A stretch of DNA of 27,589 bases from CAZIIK01 sp964539235 (GTDB lineage Bacteria; Pseudomonadota; Gammaproteobacteria; Francisellales; CACEW01), in contig CAZIIK010000112.1 in NCBI GenBank assembly GCA_964539235.1, forward strand, positions 1 through 27,589. Reading direction: 5' to 3'. Shown here piece by piece: positions 7,902-15,050 of the stretch. Position 1 is the first letter of the stretch; each line of letters starts with the position of its first letter. The notes under the pieces are model-generated. The model ran no database searches and was not told where the DNA came from. It saw only the letters and a program-made list of their open reading frames with translations. Made by a program: the position numbers and the translations under genes.

Positions 7902-8420
7902 ATGATGCGATCAAGAAATATTTTTTTAATCGGTATGCCGGGGGTTGGCAAAAGCACTATTGGCAAACAATTAGCGAATCAAATGAAAATGGATTTCTAC
8001 GACACCGATGCCATCATCGAAGAGCGTTGTGGGGCCGAAATCAGTTGGATATTCGAGATCGAAGGTGAAACAGGTTTCCGTGAGCGTGAAAAGAAGGTCA
8101 TTCGTGAATTAACTGAGAAGCAAGGTATTGTATTGGCTACCGGTGGCGGCGTTGTGTTGACGCCAGAAAACCGTACGCGTTTGTCAGCCCGTGGCATCGT
8201 GGTTTATCTGAAAGCTTCGTTGGATTTGCATGTGGAGCGTACGGCACGGGATACTAAGCGTCCGTTGTTGCAAGTTGAAGATAAAGAAAAAGAGCTGGAG
8301 CGTATGCAGCGTGATCGGGATCCGTTGTACACCGAAGCAGCTGATATTGTTGTCGATACCAACAGCAGTAGCATTCGTGCCGTTGTGGGTGAAATTATTC
8401 GACGTATTGAGCAAGAATGA
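7902..8420 (+). CDS. aroK: Shikimate kinase
   Basis: This 172-residue kinase phosphorylates shikimate at the 3-hydroxyl with ATP, and it matches E. coli AroK (173 aa) along its length. The P-loop is GMPGVGKST at 11-19. Shikimate-binding residues include D34/D36 in FYDTDAIIEE, R60 in GFREREKK, and the GGG at 81-83 in LATGGGVV. The lid/adenine region is TARDTKRPLL. The start chosen is the first of two adjacent ATGs (7902, 7905), with GGGA eight bases upstream. The longer frame from 7812 begins inside the promoter and is rejected. The gene overlaps aroB by four bases (ATGA), the usual aroKB coupling. Confidence 0.95.
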   Translation: MMRSRNIFLIGMPGVGKSTIGKQLANQMKMDFYDTDAIIEERCGAEISWIFEIEGETGFREREKKVIRELTEKQGIVLATGGGVVLTPENRTRLSARGIVVYLKASLDLHVERTARDTKRPLLQVEDKEKELERMQRDRDPLYTEAADIVVDTNSSSIRAVVGEIIRRIEQE

Positions 8421-9502
8421 TCCAGGTTTCTGTTGCGCTGCATGAGCAAACGTATCCGGTGCTCATCGCGCCAGGACTCCTCGAGCAACCGAGTCATTGG
8501 TTGCCTTATATCAACCAAGAAGTCTTTATCATCTCGAACACGGTGGTGGCACCTCTGTATTTGCCGCAGTTGCGTCGTGCTTTGGCTGATCGAATTTGTC
8601 ATGAGTATTTGCTGCCTGATGGTGAGGCGCATAAAACTTTGACTGAGTGGCAGGCGATCTTAGACGCGTTATTGGCTAAGCGTTGTACGCGCCAAGTTAC
8701 GCTCATTGCATTAGGCGGCGGTGTGGTCGGTGATATTACCGGTTTTGCAGCAGCCGTTTATCAGCGCGGTGTGTCGTTTGTACAAATGCCGACGACACTG
8801 TTGGCACAGGTTGATGCCTCGGTCGGCGGTAAGACGGCGGTGAATCATCCATTGGGCAAAAATATGATTGGTGCGTTTCATCAACCACGTGCCGTGGTGA
8901 TTGATCCGCTGACATTGAACACATTGCCGGATCGTGAATTTGCTGCAGGCTTAGCGGAAGTGATCAAATATGGACTTATTGCTGATCGCCATTTTTTTGA
9001 CTGGCTGCTGGCGCATGCCACTGAACTATCACAGCGTGATCCGGTTGCGCTGGAGCATGTCATTGCAGAATGTTGCCGCCTTAAAGCCGCGGTTGTTTCC
9101 CAAGATGCCAATGAGCAAGGTTTGCGTGCAGTTCTCAATTTTGGTCATACTTTTGCGCATGCCATTGAAAGTGGGACGCACTATCAGCGTTACCTGCATG
9201 GAGAAGCGGTTGCGATTGGCATGTTAATGGCAATGCGGTTGTCACAGGGATTAACCAATCGTATTACGGATGAACAGTGTGCTCAGGTGCAAGATTGGCT
9301 GCAGTTGATGGGATTGCCGGTTGTATTGGATGCAGCATGTGATTTGACGCCGCAACAGTTATTAATGGCGATGCAATACGACAAGAAAGTGCAGCGCTCA
9401 GGCTGTTTGCGTTTTGTGGTGTTAGCGGCAATCGGTCGCGCGCAAGTGGTTGAAATAGCCGATGAACGGCAGGTTTTATCGATTCTAAGTCACTATTGTT
9501 GA
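8417..9502 (+). CDS. aroB: 3-dehydroquinate synthase
   Basis: This 361-residue NAD- and metal-dependent enzyme converts DAHP to 3-dehydroquinate, the second step of the shikimate pathway. The NAD-binding glycines are in GGGVVGDITGF (about 100-110). The substrate region is GGKTAVNHPLGKNMIGAFHQ at 138-156. The zinc ligands are E181 (GLAEVIKYG), H244 (NFGHTFAHA) and H261 (LHGEAVAIGM). Length equals the E. coli enzyme within one residue. It is translationally coupled to aroK through ATGA. Confidence 0.97.
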   Translation: MIQVSVALHEQTYPVLIAPGLLEQPSHWLPYINQEVFIISNTVVAPLYLPQLRRALADRICHEYLLPDGEAHKTLTEWQAILDALLAKRCTRQVTLIALGGGVVGDITGFAAAVYQRGVSFVQMPTTLLAQVDASVGGKTAVNHPLGKNMIGAFHQPRAVVIDPLTLNTLPDREFAAGLAEVIKYGLIADRHFFDWLLAHATELSQRDPVALEHVIAECCRLKAAVVSQDANEQGLRAVLNFGHTFAHAIESGTHYQRYLHGEAVAIGMLMAMRLSQGLTNRITDEQCAQVQDWLQLMGLPVVLDAACDLTPQQLLMAMQYDKKVQRSGCLRFVVLAAIGRAQVVEIADERQVLSILSHYC

Positions 9503-9564
9503 CGTATTGCCCTGTGTGGGTGCTGTGTGAAATCGGTATGTTTGTTGACATATTCATCTACAGC

Positions 9565-9594
9565 TTGACAGCAAGAATTGGCCTCGACTAGAGT
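9565..9594 (+). promoter_or_regulatory. Promoter candidate for the transsulfuration operon
   Basis: A consensus -35 TTGACA (9565-9570) is followed after 18 bases by TAGAGT (9589-9594), 36 bases before the ATG at 9630. A second TTGACA at 9545-9550 lacks a suitable -10. Confidence 0.4.
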
Positions 9595-9629
9595 AGCTCG
9601 CCAGGTTTTAACAGGTTTCAGTATTTTCT

Positions 9630-10589
9630 ATGTATCAAAACGTATTAGATATGATTGGGAATACCCCAATCGTCGAACTTCAGCACTGTGTCGCCAATCA
9701 GTGTCGCGTGTTTGGCAAGTTGGAATATTACAATCCGGGTGGTTCGATCAAAGATCGTATTGCGCTCTCAATGATTGAAGCTGCTGAGCAAGCAGGCGAT
9801 ATTCAGCCAGGCGATACATTAATCGAGGCCACCGCGGGTAACACTGGATTGGGTTTGGCTTTGGTGGCGCGTCAAAATGGCTATCATTTGCGAGTTGTGC
9901 TGCCAGATAAAATGAGTCAGGAAAAGATTGCTATGTTGGAGTCGATGGGTGCAGAAGTGATTAAAACCCGCTCCGATGTGGGGAAAGGTCACCCAGATTA
10001 TTATCAAGATAAAGCTCAGGCTTTAGCGCAGCAAAGTGGCGGGTTTTATGTTAACCAGTTTTCCAATTCTGCCAATTATCAGGCGCATATTGACCATACT
10101 GGCCCGGAAATTTGGGCGCAGATGGATCATGATGTTGATGCGGTTGTCTGTGGTGTAGGTTCCGGTGGTACCGTAACCGGGTTAGGGCGTTATTTGAAAA
10201 GCAAAAATCCTGATATAGATATTGTATTGGCTGATCCAGAGGGTTCGGTGTTAGCAGATATCGTGCATGGCAAGCCGATGGGTGAAGTTGGGTCTTGGTT
10301 AGTTGAAGGGATTGGCGAAGATTTTGTGCCCGATATTTGTGATTTATCGTTGGTGACGCATGCCTTTACTATCAGTGATCGCGAAAGTTTTCAGATGTGT
10401 CGGCAGGTGATGGATCAAGAGGGCATTATGATTGGCACCTCGGCAGGAACGATTATGGCTGCAGCGTTGCGTTATTGTGAGCAACAAGTGTCTCCAAAGC
10501 GTGTGGTGACCATTATTTGTGATGGTGGTCATAAATATATTTCCAAGATTTTTAATGACCAGTGGTGGCAAGAAAAAGGATTAATGTGA
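9630..10589 (+). CDS. Cystathionine beta-synthase-like PLP enzyme (no CBS domains)
   Basis: This 319-residue fold-type II PLP enzyme has its Schiff-base lysine at K41 (NPGGSIKDR). The substrate loop is TAGNTG (68-73), and the phosphate-binding loop is GVGSGG (175-180). The DPEGSVLAD and VEGIGEDFVP motifs (about 202-210 and 225-234) resemble cystathionine beta-synthase more than O-acetylserine sulfhydrylase. It lacks the C-terminal CBS domain pair of eukaryotic CBS, as do many bacterial forms. The likely reaction is serine (or O-acetylserine) plus homocysteine to cystathionine; cysteine synthase activity remains possible. It opens a three-gene operon, and its stop overlaps the next start by one base (TGATG). 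The ribosome site is weak. Confidence 0.85.
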   Translation: MYQNVLDMIGNTPIVELQHCVANQCRVFGKLEYYNPGGSIKDRIALSMIEAAEQAGDIQPGDTLIEATAGNTGLGLALVARQNGYHLRVVLPDKMSQEKIAMLESMGAEVIKTRSDVGKGHPDYYQDKAQALAQQSGGFYVNQFSNSANYQAHIDHTGPEIWAQMDHDVDAVVCGVGSGGTVTGLGRYLKSKNPDIDIVLADPEGSVLADIVHGKPMGEVGSWLVEGIGEDFVPDICDLSLVTHAFTISDRESFQMCRQVMDQEGIMIGTSAGTIMAAALRYCEQQVSPKRVVTIICDGGHKYISKIFNDQWWQEKGLM

Positions 10590-11749
10590 TGTCAGAACAA
10601 AACAATAACCAACAATTTGATACGCGAGTGATTCACGGTGGGCAATCGGTTGATCCTAAAACTGGTGCGGTGATGCCGCCAATTTATGCCACTTCAACCT
10701 ATGCGCAATCAGCCCCGGGTGAGCATCAAGGTTTTGAGTATGGGCGTTCAGAAAATCCCACGCGGATGGCATATGAGCGGTGCTTGGCCAGTTTAGAAGG
10801 CGTTAAGCATGCTTATGCATTTTCCTCTGGTCTAACGGCGGCCAATGCCATTATCGATTTGCTGGATAAGGACAGTCACATCATTGCCATGGATGATTTA
10901 TATGGCGGATCGTATCGGTTGTTCACACGGATTAAAAAGCGTCTTTCCGGGCTGTCAGTGACATCGATGGACGTTAATGATACCGATGCCTTGGAAGCGG
11001 CGATTCAGCCCAATACGCGCTTGTTATGGATTGAAACACCGACCAATCCATTATTGAAATTAGTGGATCTAGCACGAGTGGTGCCAGTCGCAAAACGCCA
11101 TGGTCTGTTGGTGGTGGTCGACAATACCTTCGCCACGCCATTTAACCAAAAGCCTTTTGACTATGGTGTGGATATTGTGATGCATTCGGCGACTAAGTAT
11201 TTAAATGGTCACTCTGATGTGATCGGCGGTGCGGTTATGGTAGATGACGATGCATTGGCCGAACAAATTGGCTTTTTATAGTTTGCCATTGGCGGTATTG
11301 CTGGGCCTTTTGATAGCTTTCTGGCATTGCGTGGTTTGAAAACTTTGGCAGTACGCATGGCGCGGCATAATGAAAATGGCTTGGCGGTTGCCGAGTGGTT
11401 AGCCAAGCATCCCCGGGTGAAAGATGTGATTTATCCTGGCCTGCCAACGCATCCGCAGTATGAATTGGCGCAGCGGCAGATGAAAGGTTTTACGGGTATG
11501 GTCACGGTGCGTTTGCAAGGTGGTTTGGCTGAAACCAAGCAATTTTTATCGCGTTTGCAGTTATTTGCCTTGGCTGAGAGTCTAGGTGGTGTGGAAAGTT
11601 TGGTCTGTCATCCGGCACTGATGACACATGCTTCGATTCCGGCAGAGCGGCGTGCTGAATTGGATATCGGTGATAACTTGGTACGTTTGTCCGTTGGTAT
11701 TGAGGCCATTGATGATTTGTTGGCGGATTTACACACTGCATTGAGGTAG
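10589..11749 (+). pseudogene. metB: Cystathionine gamma-lyase/synthase split by an in-frame TAG
   Basis: The same reading frame continues on both sides of a TAG at 11279-11281. The part before it (codons 1-230) carries the cystathionine gamma-lyase/MetB features: YGRSENPTR, SSGLTAANAI, DDLYGGSYRLF, the PLP-Asp region VVVDNTFATPF, and the Schiff-base lysine in HSATKYLNGHSD. The part after it continues the homology without a gap (FAIGGIAGPFDSFLALRGLK through ESLGGVESLVCHPALMTH). Homologues have Gln at this position (FLQ-A-G), so one CAG-to-TAG change explains the break. The combined length is 385 sense codons, normal for the family. Without readthrough the product would lack the C-terminal domain and be inactive. 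The start overlaps the upstream stop by one base, with AAAAAGGA nine bases before. A sequencing error is an alternative. Confidence 0.85.
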
Positions 11750-11755
11750 TTGATT

Positions 11756-12634
11756 GTGAAAGAGGCTTATTTAAACGCGATCGTTGATAATTTATTTGCT
11801 GTACACAATGGGCCGGTACGTTATGAAGCCGGTGTGCCGGTTAGTTTTCCGTTTCCGTCAGAAAAGGTGGTAGAAGACCTATTGCCTTTATTGCGTGATG
11901 TTTTGTTTGCCGATTATTTTCGTGGACATTGTGCGCATGATAATGTGCAAGAGGAAATGAAGCATAAGCTTAAGCGCGTCACAGATCAGTTAACGGCACA
12001 GATTCATTATGGTCTGAGTTTTGAGGATCCTGGTAAGTTATCGAGTAAGCCAGGGATGCGTGAAGCGAAAGATATTATGATGGCGTTTTTGGATCAGCTG
12101 CCTGCTATTCGGGAAAAATTGGTGAAAGATGCCGAAGCGGCTTATTCCGGTGATCCTTCCTGTACCAATTCGTATGAACCAATTTTATGTTTTCCCTCCG
12201 TGGTTGCATTGTTTCGCCATCGAGTTGCACATGCATTGCACGAGTTAGGTGTGCCTTTGCTGCCGCGTATGATTGCAGAAATTGCGCATCGACGGACCGC
12301 GATTGATATTCATCCAGCTGCCAAAATTGGCGATTATTTTTTTGTTGACCACGGTACCGGTGTGGTGATCGGCGAAACATGTGTGATTGGAGATCATGTA
12401 AGTTTGTATCACGGTGTCAGTTTAGGGGCGAAAAATTTTCCCGTCGACGCGGATTGTAAAGCAATCAAGGGGCAGCCGCGGCATCCGATTATCGGCAATC
12501 ATGTCACGATTTATATGGGTGCTGTTTTACTGGGTCGGATTACGATTGGCGATCACATTGTGATTGGTGCTAATGTTTGGGTGACGCGATATGTGGCGCC
12601 GCATAGTCGGATTTATGAAGGTGAGTGTAAGTAA
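11756..12634 (+). CDS. cysE: Serine O-acetyltransferase, long EpsC/CysE-type
   Basis: This 292-residue enzyme makes O-acetylserine from serine and acetyl-CoA. A helical N-terminal region (about 1-180) is followed by the left-handed beta-helix of hexapeptide repeats (IHPAAKIGDYFFVDHGTG onward). The catalytic pair equivalent to E. coli D143/H158 is D184 and H199, fifteen residues apart as in CysE. Two starts are possible: TTG at 11750 or GTG at 11756. GTG is preferred because GAGG at 11743-11746 lies nine bases upstream of it but only three from the TTG. The gene follows the metB stop immediately. The neighbourhood of CBS, CGL and CysE argues for coordinated cysteine/homocysteine exchange. Confidence 0.9.
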   Translation: MKEAYLNAIVDNLFAVHNGPVRYEAGVPVSFPFPSEKVVEDLLPLLRDVLFADYFRGHCAHDNVQEEMKHKLKRVTDQLTAQIHYGLSFEDPGKLSSKPGMREAKDIMMAFLDQLPAIREKLVKDAEAAYSGDPSCTNSYEPILCFPSVVALFRHRVAHALHELGVPLLPRMIAEIAHRRTAIDIHPAAKIGDYFFVDHGTGVVIGETCVIGDHVSLYHGVSLGAKNFPVDADCKAIKGQPRHPIIGNHVTIYMGAVLLGRITIGDHIVIGANVWVTRYVAPHSRIYEGECK

Positions 12635-12687
12635 ATGCATAACCTCATTAGCCGCAAACTTCATCGTTGAAATCTTCTTCAAAGCTT

Positions 12688-12707
12688 GTCCTCACGAAAG
12701 TGGGGAT
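12688..12707. repeat. REP-like hairpin with GAAA loop
   Basis: TCCTCAC (12689-12695), GAAA and GTGGGGA (12700-12706) form a seven-pair stem with one G-U, closed by a GNRA tetraloop. There is no T-tract, so it is not a classical terminator. The form resembles dispersed CGAAAG-centred palindromes of proteobacterial genomes. It may still slow polymerase or protect the cysE transcript end. Confidence 0.5.
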
Positions 12708-12758
12708 CCTCAAGTAGTTTATCTATGATCGAGTTTCATCAGCTTTTTATAGGTAATT

Positions 12759-12786
12759 TTTACTAATTTTTATATATTTATATATT
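12759..12786 (+). promoter_or_regulatory. Promoter candidate for the large secreted protein
   Basis: TTTACT (12759-12764) and TATATT (12781-12786) are spaced by 16 bases inside an A/T-rich tract, about 40 bases before the ATG at 12827. Confidence 0.45.
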
Positions 12787-12826
12787 ATGTATTATCGTCG
12801 CGATTTTTAATAATAAGGTCGTCGTG

Positions 12827-14392
12827 ATGAAGATATTTTTTGGTTGGGTATCAGTGGCTTGTTTGATGGGTATTCAAACAGTCTGTTTTGCAGCACACAC
12901 TTTAGGAGATCCAGTTGATCTGGCGCCAGGAGTTGGCTTTTCAACGGCAACGCAGCAGGTGACGCCGAATGCCTGCTATGCCATTAAGGGGAAGAAATAT
13001 TCAACATCAGGTTCCTTGGTGTTTTCGAAAGAAATGAGCTTTACACAGCTAGAAGATGCGGTGCATATGAATGTGTCCGCCAAGGTAGGGTTTGGTCCAT
13101 TTTCTGGACAAGCAGTATTTAGCTACATGAATTCTATTAAAGGGACTTTATTATCAACTTCTTTGAATTATGCGCAAACGATACAACAAAATGTAGGTTA
13201 TCAAATCCTTGGTCTGAATGCCTATGGGCGGCAGATTTATCAGGCAGATTTATTGCACAAGCCTGGAGCGCTCAACTTTGATTTGATTTGTGGTAATGAC
13301 TTTGTGAAGCAATATTCACGGGGTGCGATGTTGATCGCGTCATTAAAGATTGTATTTGCATCTTTACAGGATAAAGAAAGGTTTGAAAGTGCTACTAAGG
13401 CAGGTCTGGGCAATTTGTTTTCTGCATCCGAGCAAGTTTCTAATATTGCTTCGGAATATCATTTGGCTGGGACAGTTCAGGTATTAGCTTATCAAATGGG
13501 TGGTGATCCAGGGCGACTGAGTAAGATTTTAAGTAATGGTAAGAGTATTACCAGTTGTAGTTTGAAGGATATGAAAGCCTGCCAGCAGGTTGCGCAGAAT
13601 ATTGTGGATTATGCCGCGCAAGATTTTTCCACGCAGGTCCAACCGCAAAGCAATGGTCAGATCACGGGTGCGTACAGTCCATTGCCTTTGAATGTGGCAA
13701 CTGATGTCGCCAGTATCTCGAGATTCAGTAAGAAGCCATTGGCAACAGTGATTACACCAACTATTGTGATTGATCGTGCTTTGTTGATGTATCAATTGCT
13801 CAAGAATGAATACTACAAGAGCAAGTTAGATTACCTATTAAATGATTATCCAATTGCATGGAACAAATCGAGTGCTACGTACCGAGGTATTGCGCAGATG
13901 GATGCGCAGGCAGCAAACAATGTTTCCGTTATTTTGCGTGATCCCTATAATCTCGTGGATTCTGCTGCGCAGTGTTACAACTCGCCTCAGCAGTGCGTCA
14001 GTGTGACACGATTTATCGAATCACATCTTCAACCTATTACTGCTCAGCAATTGCAAGTACTCAATAATATTAAGTACTACATTAATTATTTGGATTGGTT
14101 CTACAATGGTGCGGATTGGGTGCCATCAAAAACATCAGGCAGTTATCCATATGTTGTGGGGCCGCGCTATTATGATATGCAGAATCTAACCTCGGGTAAG
14201 ATTAACTTTTATGCCAAAGTTCAAACATCACCCGATTCAGGCAGTGTCACGGTTTTGCATTTCGAGGGTACGTCAACCAATGGGGGTGAAAAATATTATG
14301 GTGAGGCCTGGACTTCGAGTTGGAGAAATAATAACGATGCTTTAGATCGTTGGATTTCGCCTTATTATTTTACAGCCTATCCTGGGTCCTAA
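12827..14392 (+). CDS. Large secreted protein, possible MACPF-like fold
   Basis: This 521-residue protein has a clear signal peptide (residues 1-22, ending TVCFA, then AHT). The mature part has six cysteines (about C50, C155, C244, C252, C383, C390), an even number typical of exported, disulfide-bonded proteins. The central part has a beta-rich stretch (VSAKVGFGPFSGQAVFSYMN), then LICGNDFVKQYSRGAMLIAS and AYQMGGDPGRLSKIL. These resemble the core of bacterial MACPF/perforin-like proteins, where a CGD-FV segment with a small-residue signature is followed by helices. The canonical Y-G-T-H is not conserved, so this is only a possibility. The start chosen is the ATG at 12827 with AAGG nine bases upstream; the GTG at 12824 is less likely. 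There is no partner enzyme or immunity-like gene beside it, only another small secreted protein downstream. Confidence 0.7.
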   Translation: MKIFFGWVSVACLMGIQTVCFAAHTLGDPVDLAPGVGFSTATQQVTPNACYAIKGKKYSTSGSLVFSKEMSFTQLEDAVHMNVSAKVGFGPFSGQAVFSYMNSIKGTLLSTSLNYAQTIQQNVGYQILGLNAYGRQIYQADLLHKPGALNFDLICGNDFVKQYSRGAMLIASLKIVFASLQDKERFESATKAGLGNLFSASEQVSNIASEYHLAGTVQVLAYQMGGDPGRLSKILSNGKSITSCSLKDMKACQQVAQNIVDYAAQDFSTQVQPQSNGQITGAYSPLPLNVATDVASISRFSKKPLATVITPTIVIDRALLMYQLLKNEYYKSKLDYLLNDYPIAWNKSSATYRGIAQMDAQAANNVSVILRDPYNLVDSAAQCYNSPQQCVSVTRFIESHLQPITAQQLQVLNNIKYYINYLDWFYNGADWVPSKTSGSYPYVVGPRYYDMQNLTSGKINFYAKVQTSPDSGSVTVLHFEGTSTNGGEKYYGEAWTSSWRNNNDALDRWISPYYFTAYPGS

Positions 14393-14482
14393 TTGCTACA
14401 TAGGCTGTCCGCTTTGAGGCTTTGGTGTGTATGAGTCGTAGACATTATGCCGAAGTCTAGGCTTGCATATGAAAAAATACCG

Positions 14483-14488
14483 TATAAT
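14483..14488 (+). promoter_or_regulatory. -10 box (TATAAT) before the small secreted protein
   Basis: A perfect TATAAT lies 38 bases upstream of the ATG at 14527. TTGCAT at 14463-14468 is present, but the 14-base spacer is shorter than optimal. The gene can therefore be transcribed separately from the larger one. Confidence 0.4.
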
Positions 14489-14526
14489 ATTTTTCGTTAT
14501 TATTAGTTGTTTTTAAGGTGGTTTTT

Positions 14527-15009
14527 ATGCATAAGGCCTGTGTTGCCCCTGTTCTTGTGGCTGCTATGTTAGCCAGTGTTGCCTCTGCTGCCATTTGTCC
14601 CGCGGTTTCATCGATTCGTTACGGCGCTTGCGGTGGTGTGGGGAGTGGTAATTGTTACGTTGATCAGGCTGATCCTGCGTGGAATAGCAATAATGCTGCT
14701 GCTTTGGGCGGTGGTTTATTATTTCCAACGACTGTGTCTAACACGCTGCCTAATCAGTTTTCGCGTGCATATATTTATAACGCCAAATTGGCGGCTAATG
14801 GTGTGGTGTGTCAGTACTACGTGCCAGGTGGTTCTGGCTTAAAAGGGCTGATTTCTGTGTCGAATTATCAGCTTTTCTCCAGTCCGGCCTATAGCCCACC
14901 AAAACCTTTAGGGCATTGGCAGTTCTGGTGGGAAGGCTCCATTGATATCGGTTATATTTGTTTATCTGCAAATGTGTCAGATTGTCCATTTTTTGTGACG
15001 AGTGCTTAG
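14527..15009 (+). CDS. Small cysteine-rich secreted protein, unknown function
   Basis: This 160-residue protein has a signal peptide (residues 1-21, VLVAAMLASVASA, cleaved before AICPAV). The mature part has six cysteines (C24, C35, C43, C95, C145, C153) and is rich in glycine, serine and aromatic residues (GHWQFWWEGS). The N-terminal CPAVSSI pattern is reminiscent of DUF3757-type secreted proteins found in Legionella relatives, but the match is too weak to assign. The ATG at 14527 follows AAGGTGG (14515-14521). It lies 134 bases after the larger secreted protein on the same strand, and the next gene (mvaD) converges on it. It probably works outside the cytoplasm. Confidence 0.65.
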   Translation: MHKACVAPVLVAAMLASVASAAICPAVSSIRYGACGGVGSGNCYVDQADPAWNSNNAAALGGGLLFPTTVSNTLPNQFSRAYIYNAKLAANGVVCQYYVPGGSGLKGLISVSNYQLFSSPAYSPPKPLGHWQFWWEGSIDIGYICLSANVSDCPFFVTSA

Positions 15010-15050
15010 AGCCTGTCGTTACGAATTTGTTTCTGCTGGATAGTGCCGGC

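Larger units (their letters stand above)
12635..12826. other. AT-rich intergenic stretch with hairpin and promoter
   Basis: No gene is seen. It contains the GNRA-loop hairpin (12688-12707) and then a very A/T-rich run (12740-12795) with a promoter candidate for the secreted-protein gene. Confidence 0.5.

Noticed and set aside
8204..8632. Long minus-strand frame across aroK and aroB
   Set aside because: Antisense shadow of two well-identified genes; no ribosome site or recognisable protein pattern.
11279..11281. Genome-wide recoding of TAG
   Set aside because: TAG ends metB itself, fabF, rpsP and rplS in this window at the expected family lengths, so TAG is a normal stop.
12635..15050. Toxin-immunity or contact-dependent system
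   Set aside because: No immunity-like, delivery or chaperone gene is visible; only two exported proteins, so no system is claimed.
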